From positions 248,001-312,000 of the forward strand of contig CANMWO010000002.1 of assembly GCA_947501695.1 (NCBI GenBank): a DNA stretch of 64,000 nucleotides. The letters are read 5' to 3'. The position numbers and the translations under genes are program-made. Position 1 is the stretch's first letter. The number at the start of each line of letters is the position of its first letter. Below are positions 54,598 to 62,871 of this stretch, piece by piece. This DNA is from an uncultured Sphingomonadaceae bacterium (GTDB lineage Bacteria; Pseudomonadota; Alphaproteobacteria; Sphingomonadales; Sphingomonadaceae). The notes below the pieces were generated by a model that did not search any database, had not been told where the DNA came from, and worked only from the letters and a program-made list of their open reading frames with translations.

Positions 54598-56117
54598 GCG
54601 AAGATGGTAAGCGTTCTGTCTGCCTAGTTGAAGCAGGCGGAAACAATAATAATTTCCTCGTCAAGACACCGGGGATGATGCCGTTTCTGCTTAAAAACGC
54701 CAACTGGAAATTTGATACCGTTCCGCAAAAGGGCCTGAACGGACGCATTGGCTATCAGCCGCGCGGACGTGGTCTCGGTGGATCCAGCGCGATCAATGCA
54801 ATGGTCTATATTCGTGGCAATAAGTGGGATTATGACAATTGGGCGGCACTCGGCTGTGATGACTGGAGCTATGACGATGTCCTGCCCTATTTCAAGAAAT
54901 CCGAAAGCAATGAACGTGGCGGCGATGAATTCCATGGAGGTGATGGCCCGCTATCGGTGTCGGATCAGAAATGGCCGAACCCAGGCAGCGTAGCTTTCGT
55001 CGAAGCCGCCCGAAATTTGCAGATTCCGATCCTCGATGATTTTAACGGTGCCAAACAAGAAGGCATGGGTATTTACCAAGTCACCCAAAAAGCCGGCGAA
55101 CGTTGGACTGCCTCGCGTGCCTATGTCGAACCGGGTCGTGACAGGCAGAATTTGGACATCAAAACCAAGTCGCTAGTTGAGAAATTAGTCGTTGAGAATG
55201 GCCGTGTCACAGGCGTTCAAATCAAACGGGGGCGCAAACAAGAAACGCTCTCCGCAAAGGGAGCTGTAGTCCTGTCTGCTGGTGCCTTCGGGACGCCACA
55301 TATCTTACAATTGTCTGGCATCGGCCCTGGAGAGCATCTGAAAGAAAAGGGTGTGGAAGTTGCGGCTGACAAGCCGGAAGTTGGTTCAAATCTGAAAGAT
55401 CATATTGATTTTGTCTCGGGCTATCAGACGGAATCCAAAGAACTCATCGGTGATTCCCTGCAAGGCACGGTACGCATGGGCAAAGCGATCCTGGAGCACC
55501 GAATGAAACGCACCGGTATCATGACTACGCCCTATGCTGAAGCAGGTGGTTTTTGGAGCTCAAGCCCCGACGTACCGGCCCCCGATATTCAATATCATTT
55601 CGTGCCCGCGATGCTCGAAGATCATGGCCGCGAAAAGGTCAAAGGCCACGGGTTCAGTTGCCATGCCTGCGTCTTGCGTCCGCACAGCAAAGGTACGGTT
55701 AGGCTAGGTTCCATTGATCCCACCGCACCGCCGACGATCGATCCCAATTTCCTTGATGATGATCGGGACATTGCCACGCTTCGCTCAGGCGTTCGCAATA
55801 TGCAGCGGATTATGGAAGCGCCGCCACTAACCGATTTCAAACCGACCAACCGCCATCCGATCGACATGAGCAATGATGATGCGCTGGACGCGCTAATCCG
55901 GGAGCGGGCCGACACAGTTTATCACCCGGTCGGCACCTGTCGCATGGGCAGCGATGATCATGCGGTTGTCGACAGTCGTTTGAAATTCAAGGGGCTCGAC
56001 GGACTCTATATAGCCGACGCATCCATCATGCCGGAAATAATCAGCGGCAATACCAATGCGCCAAGCATCATGATCGGTGAACGCGCGGCGGACTTTATCA
56101 AAGCGGACCTGGCTTAA
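54531..56117 (+). CDS. GMC-family FAD oxidoreductase (choline dehydrogenase-like)
   Basis: A 528-aa flavoenzyme. The N-terminal FAD motif is IVIGGGSAGSAVAGRLSEDG; a GMC signature is RGRGLGGSSAINAMVYIRGN; the C-terminal region has VYHPVGTCRMGSDDHAVVD and GLYIADASIMPEIISGNTNAP. GMC enzymes oxidise alcohols such as choline; the substrate is uncertain. AGAGAAGAAA precedes the ATG at 54531, which lies inside the end of the preceding gene. Confidence 0.92.
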   Translation: MAEYDIIVIGGGSAGSAVAGRLSEDGKRSVCLVEAGGNNNNFLVKTPGMMPFLLKNANWKFDTVPQKGLNGRIGYQPRGRGLGGSSAINAMVYIRGNKWDYDNWAALGCDDWSYDDVLPYFKKSESNERGGDEFHGGDGPLSVSDQKWPNPGSVAFVEAARNLQIPILDDFNGAKQEGMGIYQVTQKAGERWTASRAYVEPGRDRQNLDIKTKSLVEKLVVENGRVTGVQIKRGRKQETLSAKGAVVLSAGAFGTPHILQLSGIGPGEHLKEKGVEVAADKPEVGSNLKDHIDFVSGYQTESKELIGDSLQGTVRMGKAILEHRMKRTGIMTTPYAEAGGFWSSSPDVPAPDIQYHFVPAMLEDHGREKVKGHGFSCHACVLRPHSKGTVRLGSIDPTAPPTIDPNFLDDDRDIATLRSGVRNMQRIMEAPPLTDFKPTNRHPIDMSNDDALDALIRERADTVYHPVGTCRMGSDDHAVVDSRLKFKGLDGLYIADASIMPEIISGNTNAPSIMIGERAADFIKADLA

Positions 56118-56128
56118 CGGTTCAAAGC

Positions 56129-57199
56129 CTAAGCCAGAATAGTGTAGCCTTCGTCACCTTGCCCGCGGCACATCTGCTTAGACACGCGGGTTTCCTGGCC
56201 ATCGATGATCGCAACATCGGTGATGTTGAGGCATTTGCGGCCATTGGGTTCAGTGTTAAGTGCCGTCACCGTTGATGACCCTGAAACACCGGCCCGCGTC
56301 GGGCTCTTCCATGTTGCGGTAGCACCGACTTCCTCTTTCTCGGTCACTTCAACGGTCGCTTCAACAGCTTCTTTCTGTTCTTCTTCGGTAAGCTGACAAG
56401 CAATTTCGCTAACCAATACGGCGCCGGCTGCGCTGGAAATCAATGTGCCGATTTTTCCAAGGCCTGCAGCATTACCAGCGACACCGCCCAAGAGACCGCC
56501 GAGTACACCGCCACGCTTCTTGGCTTTTTTGCATTTTTGCGGGCCTTTGGATTTTTTCGCGCTTTTGCTCTTCCCGTCTTTCTTACCTTTTTCGGACTTC
56601 TCTTCTGCAACAACATATTCCGGCATGGAATATCCGCCGCAACCCGTGTTAAAACAAAAGCGGTCCTGCAAATAAGCACGGTCCTGCTGATAACGGGATT
56701 CGAGTGCACGATAATCCGCGAGATTGGCACCATCGGGATCGGAAGCGGCATGTTCCCGGCGCATATCTGTATAAAATTGATCCCGGCTTTTCGCCGAATA
56801 TTCCATCCTGCCGGCAACCTTGTCGGTATAGATTTGTGACAGCGTATTTTGATGATCGATCATCTGTTGACGAAACGGTGTCAGGACTTCAGCATAATAG
56901 CTATCAAGCAAGATGGTGCAGCGATTAGTGTCTTCGGCTTTATCAAACGGGGCAGCGATTTTCTGGAAATCTTCCCGGCAATCAGGGTAGCCATCCTGAC
57001 TGAGTGTTGGCGTGATTGGTAATGCTGGCAAATCCGGTTCGGCGATCACGGGCGCGACATAGGCGCGATCTGCTTCTGACAGTGCAGGTTTATCTTCTGG
57101 TGGCGCGTCCTGTTCCTGAGAAAAGGCAGGCGCACCTGCACTCGCCAGCAGGGAAACCGCGATGAACGCATGAAATATGCTCTGAACTGGTTTTGTCAT
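56129..57199 (-). CDS. Secreted protein with Lys-rich segment and glycine-rich helix
   Basis: A 356-aa exported protein; signal peptide about 1-28 (FHAFIAVSLLASAGAPAFSQ). Residues about 60-195 are polar and alpha-helical, with Cys pairs (DCREDFQ, RCTILLDSYY, FCFNTGCGGY). A Lys-rich low-complexity stretch follows (EKGKKDGKSKSAKKSKGPQ), then a glycine-rich hydrophobic stretch (GGVLGGLLGGVAGNAAGLG), and a C-terminal domain (CLNITDVAIIDGQETRVSKQ). No family was recognised; it may sit in the cell envelope. Confidence 0.7.
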   Translation of the reverse strand: MTKPVQSIFHAFIAVSLLASAGAPAFSQEQDAPPEDKPALSEADRAYVAPVIAEPDLPALPITPTLSQDGYPDCREDFQKIAAPFDKAEDTNRCTILLDSYYAEVLTPFRQQMIDHQNTLSQIYTDKVAGRMEYSAKSRDQFYTDMRREHAASDPDGANLADYRALESRYQQDRAYLQDRFCFNTGCGGYSMPEYVVAEEKSEKGKKDGKSKSAKKSKGPQKCKKAKKRGGVLGGLLGGVAGNAAGLGKIGTLISSAAGAVLVSEIACQLTEEEQKEAVEATVEVTEKEEVGATATWKSPTRAGVSGSSTVTALNTEPNGRKCLNITDVAIIDGQETRVSKQMCRGQGDEGYTILA

Positions 57200-57394
57200 C
57201 TGATTGCCTCCCTTCGAAAATTGCTAGCTTCAAACCCGACTCACCGCAACCTCTGGCTGTCTGGCTTAGATGGATTACGTTGATACAAATTAAATTTACG
57301 CGACCTTTTTTGTCCTGTCTGTGAAATACCGCACTTCTTGTGGTAAAATTTATACTAGCCTATGATAGCCCCTCATCGGGCGGGAAGAACAGTC

Positions 57395-58114
57395 ATGAAG
57401 AAATATTGCAAATCATTGATATTGCTAACAGCAATGCTGGCGGTTCAGGGCAATGGGGCGCCGACAGAACTACCGATGGATGCCGACAATCCAACATGCC
57501 CCGCTGCGCCCAACTGGACGAGCAACAAGAAAATGGAACTCACCCCGGTAGAACGGGGCGGAACGAAAGTGCTGCTGGCGGAAGGGGTAGTCGATATCGA
57601 CTTGCCAGACCGATTGGAAAAAACACTGTCGGAAAATCCCGACATAACCGAAATCTGGCTGCGTTCACCGGGTGGCCATGCCCGCGCCGGTAATGAAGCA
57701 GGTCGGGTCATTCGGGAATTAGGGGGTTTGATGATCACCCGTATTCCGGCTGGATGGACGTGTTTCAGCGCATGCAACTTCGTCTTCATGGGTGGTCGTG
57801 CACGGATCATTGAGGCCGATGGCGGTTTCATGGTTCACATGTTCACCATGACGGGCGACCGCAATGCGATCAATTACAGTATCGAGATGGGCACCGACTC
57901 CACTGTCGAGCTGATCGGTGAAGTAGAACAGGAAAGCGCTCTACTCGCGACCGAAGATAATGACTTTCTGATCCGTATGGGTGTTTCGCGTAAGCTGCTC
58001 ACCGACATCATGTACAAACAAAAAGCCGTTAAAACAGAGGGAACCGATCAATCCACGCGCCGCTGCCTGACCAAAGAGGAAGCGTTCAAATATAACGTCG
58101 CAAATGTGGAATAA
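57395..58114 (+). CDS. Secreted ClpP-like protein
   Basis: A 239-aa exported protein starting MKKYCKSLILLTAMLAVQGN with a signal peptide. The main domain (about 45-230) resembles periplasmic ClpP-fold proteins: the ITEIWLRSPGGHARAGNEAG strand, a Ser nucleophile candidate in CFSACNFVFMGG (Ser125) and a His in GGFMVHMF (His148). Activity is not proved; Cys residues suggest an oxidised, periplasmic protein. A start at 57362 would add 11 residues without a signal. Confidence 0.75.
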   Translation: MKKYCKSLILLTAMLAVQGNGAPTELPMDADNPTCPAAPNWTSNKKMELTPVERGGTKVLLAEGVVDIDLPDRLEKTLSENPDITEIWLRSPGGHARAGNEAGRVIRELGGLMITRIPAGWTCFSACNFVFMGGRARIIEADGGFMVHMFTMTGDRNAINYSIEMGTDSTVELIGEVEQESALLATEDNDFLIRMGVSRKLLTDIMYKQKAVKTEGTDQSTRRCLTKEEAFKYNVANVE

Positions 58115-58186
58115 AGCTTGTTCATCTGGTGTCTTAGCGGTCAAAGGATACACGATACTGTAATCAAAATGGCGCACTAGACATCC

Positions 58187-59023
58187 ATGCTAAAAAAACT
58201 CCTCATTCTCGCCCTCTTGCTCTCTCCCACCCCTGCTTTTGCATGGGGAGAATATGCCCACCGCACCATTGCTGGAATTGCCGATACCAATATTGATCGG
58301 GCAACTAAGGAACGGATGAATCGACTATTCCGTTCCGCAGCCTTGCTCGGAACACCAAAATGCGACCTCAAAAATATCAGCGATGCCAGCGTCTGGCCCG
58401 ATTGCGTGCGGCGCGACCGATTGCGCTGGGGTTATACTAGCCCGTGGCACTATCAGAATGTCGATATCTGTAAGCCCTTTGATCTGAAAAGCGCGTGCCG
58501 CAATGGCAATTGCGTGTCAGCACAGATTGACCGCAATGCGGCGCTCTTGAAAGACAAGTCGCTGCCGGCCCATATCCGGCTGGAAGCGTTAACCTTTCTG
58601 GTCCATTTCGTCGGCGACATGCACATGCCACTACACAGCGGCGATCGCAGCGATCGTGGCGGCAATGATGTTCGTGCGGCCTATGGTTTGATCGAAGGCC
58701 GGATGAACCTGCATTGGCTCTGGGATGGCCCCCTCGCGGAGCGCGCAATCACCGACGGACCGGACATGATCCGCCGCTATAGCGTTGAAGAAAAATCCGA
58801 TAAATCATTCGGAACTACAGATTTTTGGGCCATGCAGGCATGGCAAGTCGCCCGTGATTACAGCTATCCAACCGCCGAAGATCAACCATCTTGTGGTCCC
58901 AAACTGACTACACGCGGCAAAGTGGACAATGATGAAATCCGCAAGCTGATCCCGATAGCCCGAATCCAGATCGAGCGAGCAGGCTTACGACTCGCACGAT
59001 TGCTCGAAGAATCACTGAAGTAG
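58187..59023 (+). CDS. S1/P1 nuclease
   Basis: A 278-aa secreted zinc nuclease. The signal peptide (residues 1-19) is cut before Trp20-Gly-Glu-Tyr-Ala-His25, where Trp and His bind zinc as in P1 nuclease. Other ligand motifs are WPDCVR, SPWHYQNV, HFVGDMHMPLHSGDRSDRGGND and NLHWLWDG. It degrades single-stranded nucleic acids outside the cytoplasm. The length is normal for bacterial members. Confidence 0.93.
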   Translation: MLKKLLILALLLSPTPAFAWGEYAHRTIAGIADTNIDRATKERMNRLFRSAALLGTPKCDLKNISDASVWPDCVRRDRLRWGYTSPWHYQNVDICKPFDLKSACRNGNCVSAQIDRNAALLKDKSLPAHIRLEALTFLVHFVGDMHMPLHSGDRSDRGGNDVRAAYGLIEGRMNLHWLWDGPLAERAITDGPDMIRRYSVEEKSDKSFGTTDFWAMQAWQVARDYSYPTAEDQPSCGPKLTTRGKVDNDEIRKLIPIARIQIERAGLRLARLLEESLK

Positions 59024-59282
59024 CTGAATTTAACTAATTTTTAACGATGTCTGTCAATATTTGGCAGTTTTCCGTAATATTTATTTAACGATTTTTTCGG
59101 CAGTGATTCAACGGGTTGGGGATAGTTGTGCGAAATGTCACGACCAGATGTCCGAAAATTCCTATCTACATTCGTGTGAAGCTCTATCTCTTCATCGACG
59201 GATTTAAACGGTTCACCGTCAATTCACCAATGGACCTTAGTCTGCTGCTTAGTAAGTTTGGCAACAAAGAGAAGGAAAAACG

Positions 59283-59564
59283 ATGTATTTGTCCCCAAGA
59301 TCATTCGTCAACCGTCCTCAAGACGTATTGGCCGAAACGAACAATTCACAACAGGCTGCAGTGCTGCAGCGCGGCTATCAGCCGATGTACCATCTGGACA
59401 TTGTCAATCGCTGCCCCGGCTGCGGTAAATCCCACTGGCATGTTGGCCGGTTCAGCGCGGAATGCGCGCATTGTGAAACGGCTTTGCCGCTAGCAATTGT
59501 ATCCAGTCAGCCGATGGAGCCCCGCTTTACCGAAAGCTTCAGCAAAACCGCGATGGCAGCTTAA
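59283..59564 (+). CDS. 93-aa zinc-ribbon-like protein
   Basis: A small protein starting MYLSPRSFVNRPQDVLAETN after GAGAAGGAAAA. Two Cys pairs are visible (NRCPGCGKSHWHVGRFSAECAHCE), which fit a zinc ribbon. The rest is low in structure. No family is assigned. It is preceded by a 259-nt region without other genes and is followed by the convergent haloalkane dehalogenase gene 12 nt past its stop. Confidence 0.7.
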   Translation: MYLSPRSFVNRPQDVLAETNNSQQAAVLQRGYQPMYHLDIVNRCPGCGKSHWHVGRFSAECAHCETALPLAIVSSQPMEPRFTESFSKTAMAA

Positions 59565-59576
59565 ACGGACGACCTG

Positions 59577-60485
59577 TTACAGGTCTCCGAAGGATTTGAG
59601 CGCGGCCCGGGCAATGGGTTCTCCCCATTCCTGAACAAAGTGGCCGCCGCCTTCGATCATCATCGGTTCGGGGCAGCCGTTGATGAGTTTTTGCAATTTG
59701 AGCATGGCAGGTGGGCCCAAAACTGGGTCCGCATCGCCAATGGCCATAAAGCTATCGCCTTGCCACTCGTCTTTCCAAAAGACCGCGGCTTGGGTGCTGA
59801 CCTCGACACCGTCCATTTCTGGAGAAACCGGCACTAGTGCCGGGAATTTGCGTGCGCCTGCCTGATAGCTGGGATCCGGAAAAGGCGCGTCATAGGCGGC
59901 AATTTCCTGTTCGGTCAGATGCGGTGTGCCGCTGGCGATAATCTGTCCGGTTTTGAACTCCGGCGTGTTGAGCGCAAATTCTTTCCAGGCGTTAAAACCA
60001 TCGCCAGGCGTGCGACCAAGACCAAGGCCGGTATTCATAACAATCAAACGCGATAGACGTGCTTTAAATGCGCCATCGACCGGCAAGGTCAGGCCGATCA
60101 AACCACCCCAATCCTGCACCACCAGTGTTATGTTTTTCAGATCCAATCGTTCGACGAGCGCCAAGATATAGTTCCGATGAAAATCAAACGTATAATCATC
60201 CAGCTCCGTCGGCTTGTCGGAACGACCAAAACCAAAGAAATCCGGAGCCACAACCCGCGCGCCACTTTCCAAAAAGACCGGCATCATCCGGCGATAGAGA
60301 AAGGACCAGCTTGGCTCCCCATGCAGACAGAGGAACGTGCGGTCTGCATCTTTGTCCCCTTCATCAATCCAGGCCGCGCGCAACCCTTCATAGCCCGGCA
60401 AATCCTCCGCATAGTGAACGGGATAGTCAAAATCGGGAATATTGGCAAAGCGCTCTTCGGGGGTGCGGACTGCATTAATTGTCAT
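59577..60485 (-). CDS. Haloalkane dehalogenase
   Basis: A 302-aa alpha/beta hydrolase starting MTINAVRTPEERF; AGAGGAAC precedes the ATG. The nucleophile is Asp125 in VVQDWGGLIG, followed by the halide-stabilising Trp126. The HGEPSWSFLYRRM motif is at residues 55-67. Asp253 and His282 are the likely acid and base, 29 residues apart, as in subfamily I (DhlA type). It hydrolyses carbon-halogen bonds; the natural substrate is unknown. An upstream frame adds 14 residues to 60527 but lacks a ribosome site. Confidence 0.9.
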   Translation of the reverse strand: MTINAVRTPEERFANIPDFDYPVHYAEDLPGYEGLRAAWIDEGDKDADRTFLCLHGEPSWSFLYRRMMPVFLESGARVVAPDFFGFGRSDKPTELDDYTFDFHRNYILALVERLDLKNITLVVQDWGGLIGLTLPVDGAFKARLSRLIVMNTGLGLGRTPGDGFNAWKEFALNTPEFKTGQIIASGTPHLTEQEIAAYDAPFPDPSYQAGARKFPALVPVSPEMDGVEVSTQAAVFWKDEWQGDSFMAIGDADPVLGPPAMLKLQKLINGCPEPMMIEGGGHFVQEWGEPIARAALKSFGDL

Positions 60486-60688
60486 GGTCGGGGTTCCTCT
60501 CACAAGTTTTGATATGAAACCTGTCATTGCCGCGCATGCTGGTCAAGGGCGCATTATTGCAAAGGGTCGCCTCAAAAAAGCGACGACCGGTGGATTGCTT
60601 CTCAAAGCAATACAATTTGATACAAAATTGCCCCACTTTCTCCCCAATCGCGAAACAATAATTGGTCATAGCAAGAGAAAGCTGCGAC

Positions 60689-61849
60689 ATGACTGATTTA
60701 CGGCCTAAACGAAACACGACCCTGACGCTTAGACAAAAATGTCTGATGTCTGGTCTTGCCCTATTGATCGCTAGCTGTGGCGGCGAGGGAGATGCGCAAC
60801 AACCGGTCACCCTGCCTCCTACCAGCCCTATCCCAACACCGGTACCAACGCCGACGCCGACACCTGCTCCAACACCGGCACTTCCAAATTTTCAGACGGT
60901 TATTGACGCGGCCGAGGCTTATAATGATGCCGACTTTGCAATCATTATTGGAGACGAAACTGGTATCCTGTTTGAATATGAGAAAGGCGATTTTGCAGTG
61001 ACAGAACGCTATCTCATCGCTTCGGCAAGTAAATGGCTTACAGCCGCTTCAATCATGCGATTGGTAGATAATGGGGTGATGCAACTGTCAGACAATCCGC
61101 AGGATTACATGCCCTATTGGACCAGTGACCCAGCTGATCGCCGGTCGACGATCACACTTGAGCAGCTCTTATCCTTTACCTCAGGCTTCAATGCGAGCCC
61201 GCTCGTTAACAGTTGCGTGACAGATGGGAACACCACGATACAATCCTGCGCCGAAGAAATTTATGGATTTGATATCGCAACAGATCCCGGAACGGCTTAT
61301 TCCTATGGGCCACATCATATGCAAATCGCGGCGGCCATGGCGGAGAGAGCCACTGGCCAATCCTTTAATGCCATTTTCCGCAACAATATAGCCGATCGAG
61401 CGGGCATGAGCACTGCCTCTAGCTATGTATCACCCAGTACAACTAATCCCAAGGTTAGCGGGGGTGGTGCTTCTACCGCACGCGACTATGCAGCGTTTCT
61501 CCACGGCCTGCTCAACGGTTCGCTGATTGACGATCGTCAACAATTTCTCGCTGATCGAACCAGCAATGTGTCTTTCCTTTTTCGCCCCGACGCAACAGCA
61601 GAAACCGGTGATTGGCATTATGCGCTTGGTGCTTGGTTGGAATGCGACGAAGCGACTTTTGTTCAGTCCTGCGCCGATGCGCAAATCTATTCCAGCCCCG
61701 GCTCTTTTGGTTGGACGCCATGGATTGATCTCCAAAATGGTTATTTTGCTTTAATTGCCCGGCGCGGCGCGCTTGGCACTGCAGATATCGGCGTAGAGCT
61801 GGAGCAGCTATTGCAGCCGCTGATAGTGGAAGCCATTAACGACCGATAA
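60689..61849 (+). CDS. Serine hydrolase (beta-lactamase family) lipoprotein
   Basis: A 386-aa exported protein starting MTDLRPKRNT; lipobox IASC with Cys30. A Pro/Thr-rich linker (residues about 40-65, TPVPTPTPTPAPTPALP) anchors the catalytic domain to the lipid. The SxxK motif is SASK (Ser112-Lys115) and a later motif is AYSYGPHHMQIA. It may act on peptidoglycan or esters. ATG 60746 would give a shorter N-terminus. Confidence 0.85.
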   Translation: MTDLRPKRNTTLTLRQKCLMSGLALLIASCGGEGDAQQPVTLPPTSPIPTPVPTPTPTPAPTPALPNFQTVIDAAEAYNDADFAIIIGDETGILFEYEKGDFAVTERYLIASASKWLTAASIMRLVDNGVMQLSDNPQDYMPYWTSDPADRRSTITLEQLLSFTSGFNASPLVNSCVTDGNTTIQSCAEEIYGFDIATDPGTAYSYGPHHMQIAAAMAERATGQSFNAIFRNNIADRAGMSTASSYVSPSTTNPKVSGGGASTARDYAAFLHGLLNGSLIDDRQQFLADRTSNVSFLFRPDATAETGDWHYALGAWLECDEATFVQSCADAQIYSSPGSFGWTPWIDLQNGYFALIARRGALGTADIGVELEQLLQPLIVEAINDR

Positions 61850-62102
61850 TTGTGCAATTAAACCAGTAGAACCAACACTTTCTGGCAAGAAAGCTTCTTC
61901 AAAATCCAGCTATGATATGGCCAAAATACAACAGATTCTAGCGAATTTTTCATTTAGCTATTTTTGCGACGAACCGTGAAACGCTGTCATCCATCGTTCA
62001 GCTAATTTTATGCATCCGGGCCCGGTTCAAAGTTTTGAACATAGTAATATCTGCGACCAATTTGGCAGCAGATTAGTTTGATTAGTAATATTGGAGTTAG
62101 TT

Positions 62103-62795
62103 ATGAAATCCCCCCTAATACTCTCTCTCCTGGCTGGCAGCATGTTGCTTCCCGCGGCAGCGCAAGCACAGGAGCAATCCCCCTTTTCTGGTCCCCGTAT
62201 CGAAATTCTCGGTGGCTATGACACGCTTCGTTCTGGCAGTGACGTTGATATTGACACAGATGACGACGGCATTTTTGAAGATAATGATCTCGACCAGTCC
62301 GTTGACGGTTTCGCCTATGGCGTCGCAGCCGGTTATGACTTCGACCTTGGATCGGTGATATTTGGTGTTGAAGCTGAATATATGGATTCAACTGGAAAGC
62401 AGGAAACTGACGAAGATGTTGCCGCACCATTTGGTTACCGGATCAACGTCAAACGGGACCTCTATCTTGGGGCCCGGATCGGTGCTCAAGTCGCACCGCG
62501 GACGCTGATTTACGCTAAAGGTGGTTACACTAATACAAGCGTTGAATCCCGGTTCCAGGATCGGATCGAAGATGACGGGTTCGAATTTGAGTTTGATGAT
62601 ACCCAGACCATTGACGGCTTCCGCGTCGGTGCTGGTATCGAACAGCTCATCGGCCCGGGCTATGTCAAATTGGAATATCGTTATTCCAACTATAGCGCTC
62701 TAAAATATGATGACACATTATTCTCAGGCAATAATGAGATCGGTATTGATCTTGACCGGCATCAGGTTTTGGCGGGCGTCGGTGTTCGCTTCTAA
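62103..62795 (+). CDS. Outer membrane beta-barrel protein
   Basis: A 230-aa exported porin-like protein (OmpA N-terminal or Opacity type). The signal peptide MKSPLILSLLAGSMLLPAAAQ is followed by PRIEILGGYDTL and amphipathic strands such as FAYGVAAGYDFDLG, DLYLGARIGAQVAPRTLIYAKGG and KLEYRYSNYSALKY. The last residues, HQVLAGVGVRF, end with Phe as typical for outer membrane insertion. GGAG precedes ATG 62103. Confidence 0.9.
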   Translation: MKSPLILSLLAGSMLLPAAAQAQEQSPFSGPRIEILGGYDTLRSGSDVDIDTDDDGIFEDNDLDQSVDGFAYGVAAGYDFDLGSVIFGVEAEYMDSTGKQETDEDVAAPFGYRINVKRDLYLGARIGAQVAPRTLIYAKGGYTNTSVESRFQDRIEDDGFEFEFDDTQTIDGFRVGAGIEQLIGPGYVKLEYRYSNYSALKYDDTLFSGNNEIGIDLDRHQVLAGVGVRF

Positions 62796-62815
62796 ACGCT
62801 GGTAATAAGCAAAGA

Positions 62816-62855
62816 AAAGGGCGCGCCAATTTTCGATTAGCGCGCCCTTTTTCTA
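62816..62855. terminator. Bidirectional intrinsic terminator
   Basis: AAGGGCGCGC at 62818-62827 and GCGCGCCCTT at 62841-62850 form a 10-bp GC-rich stem with a 13-nt loop. T-runs follow in both directions (CCCTTTTTCT on plus, CCCTTTTCTTT on minus). It lies between two convergent genes, the outer membrane protein and the M3 peptidase. Confidence 0.85.
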
Positions 62856-62871
62856 TCTTTTGAATAGCGGT

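Noticed and set aside
59116-59493. 125-codon frame overlapping the zinc-ribbon gene
   Set aside because: It starts at GTG, reads a different frame through the zinc-ribbon gene and lacks a Shine-Dalgarno; the 59283 frame has both a Cys pattern and ribosome site.
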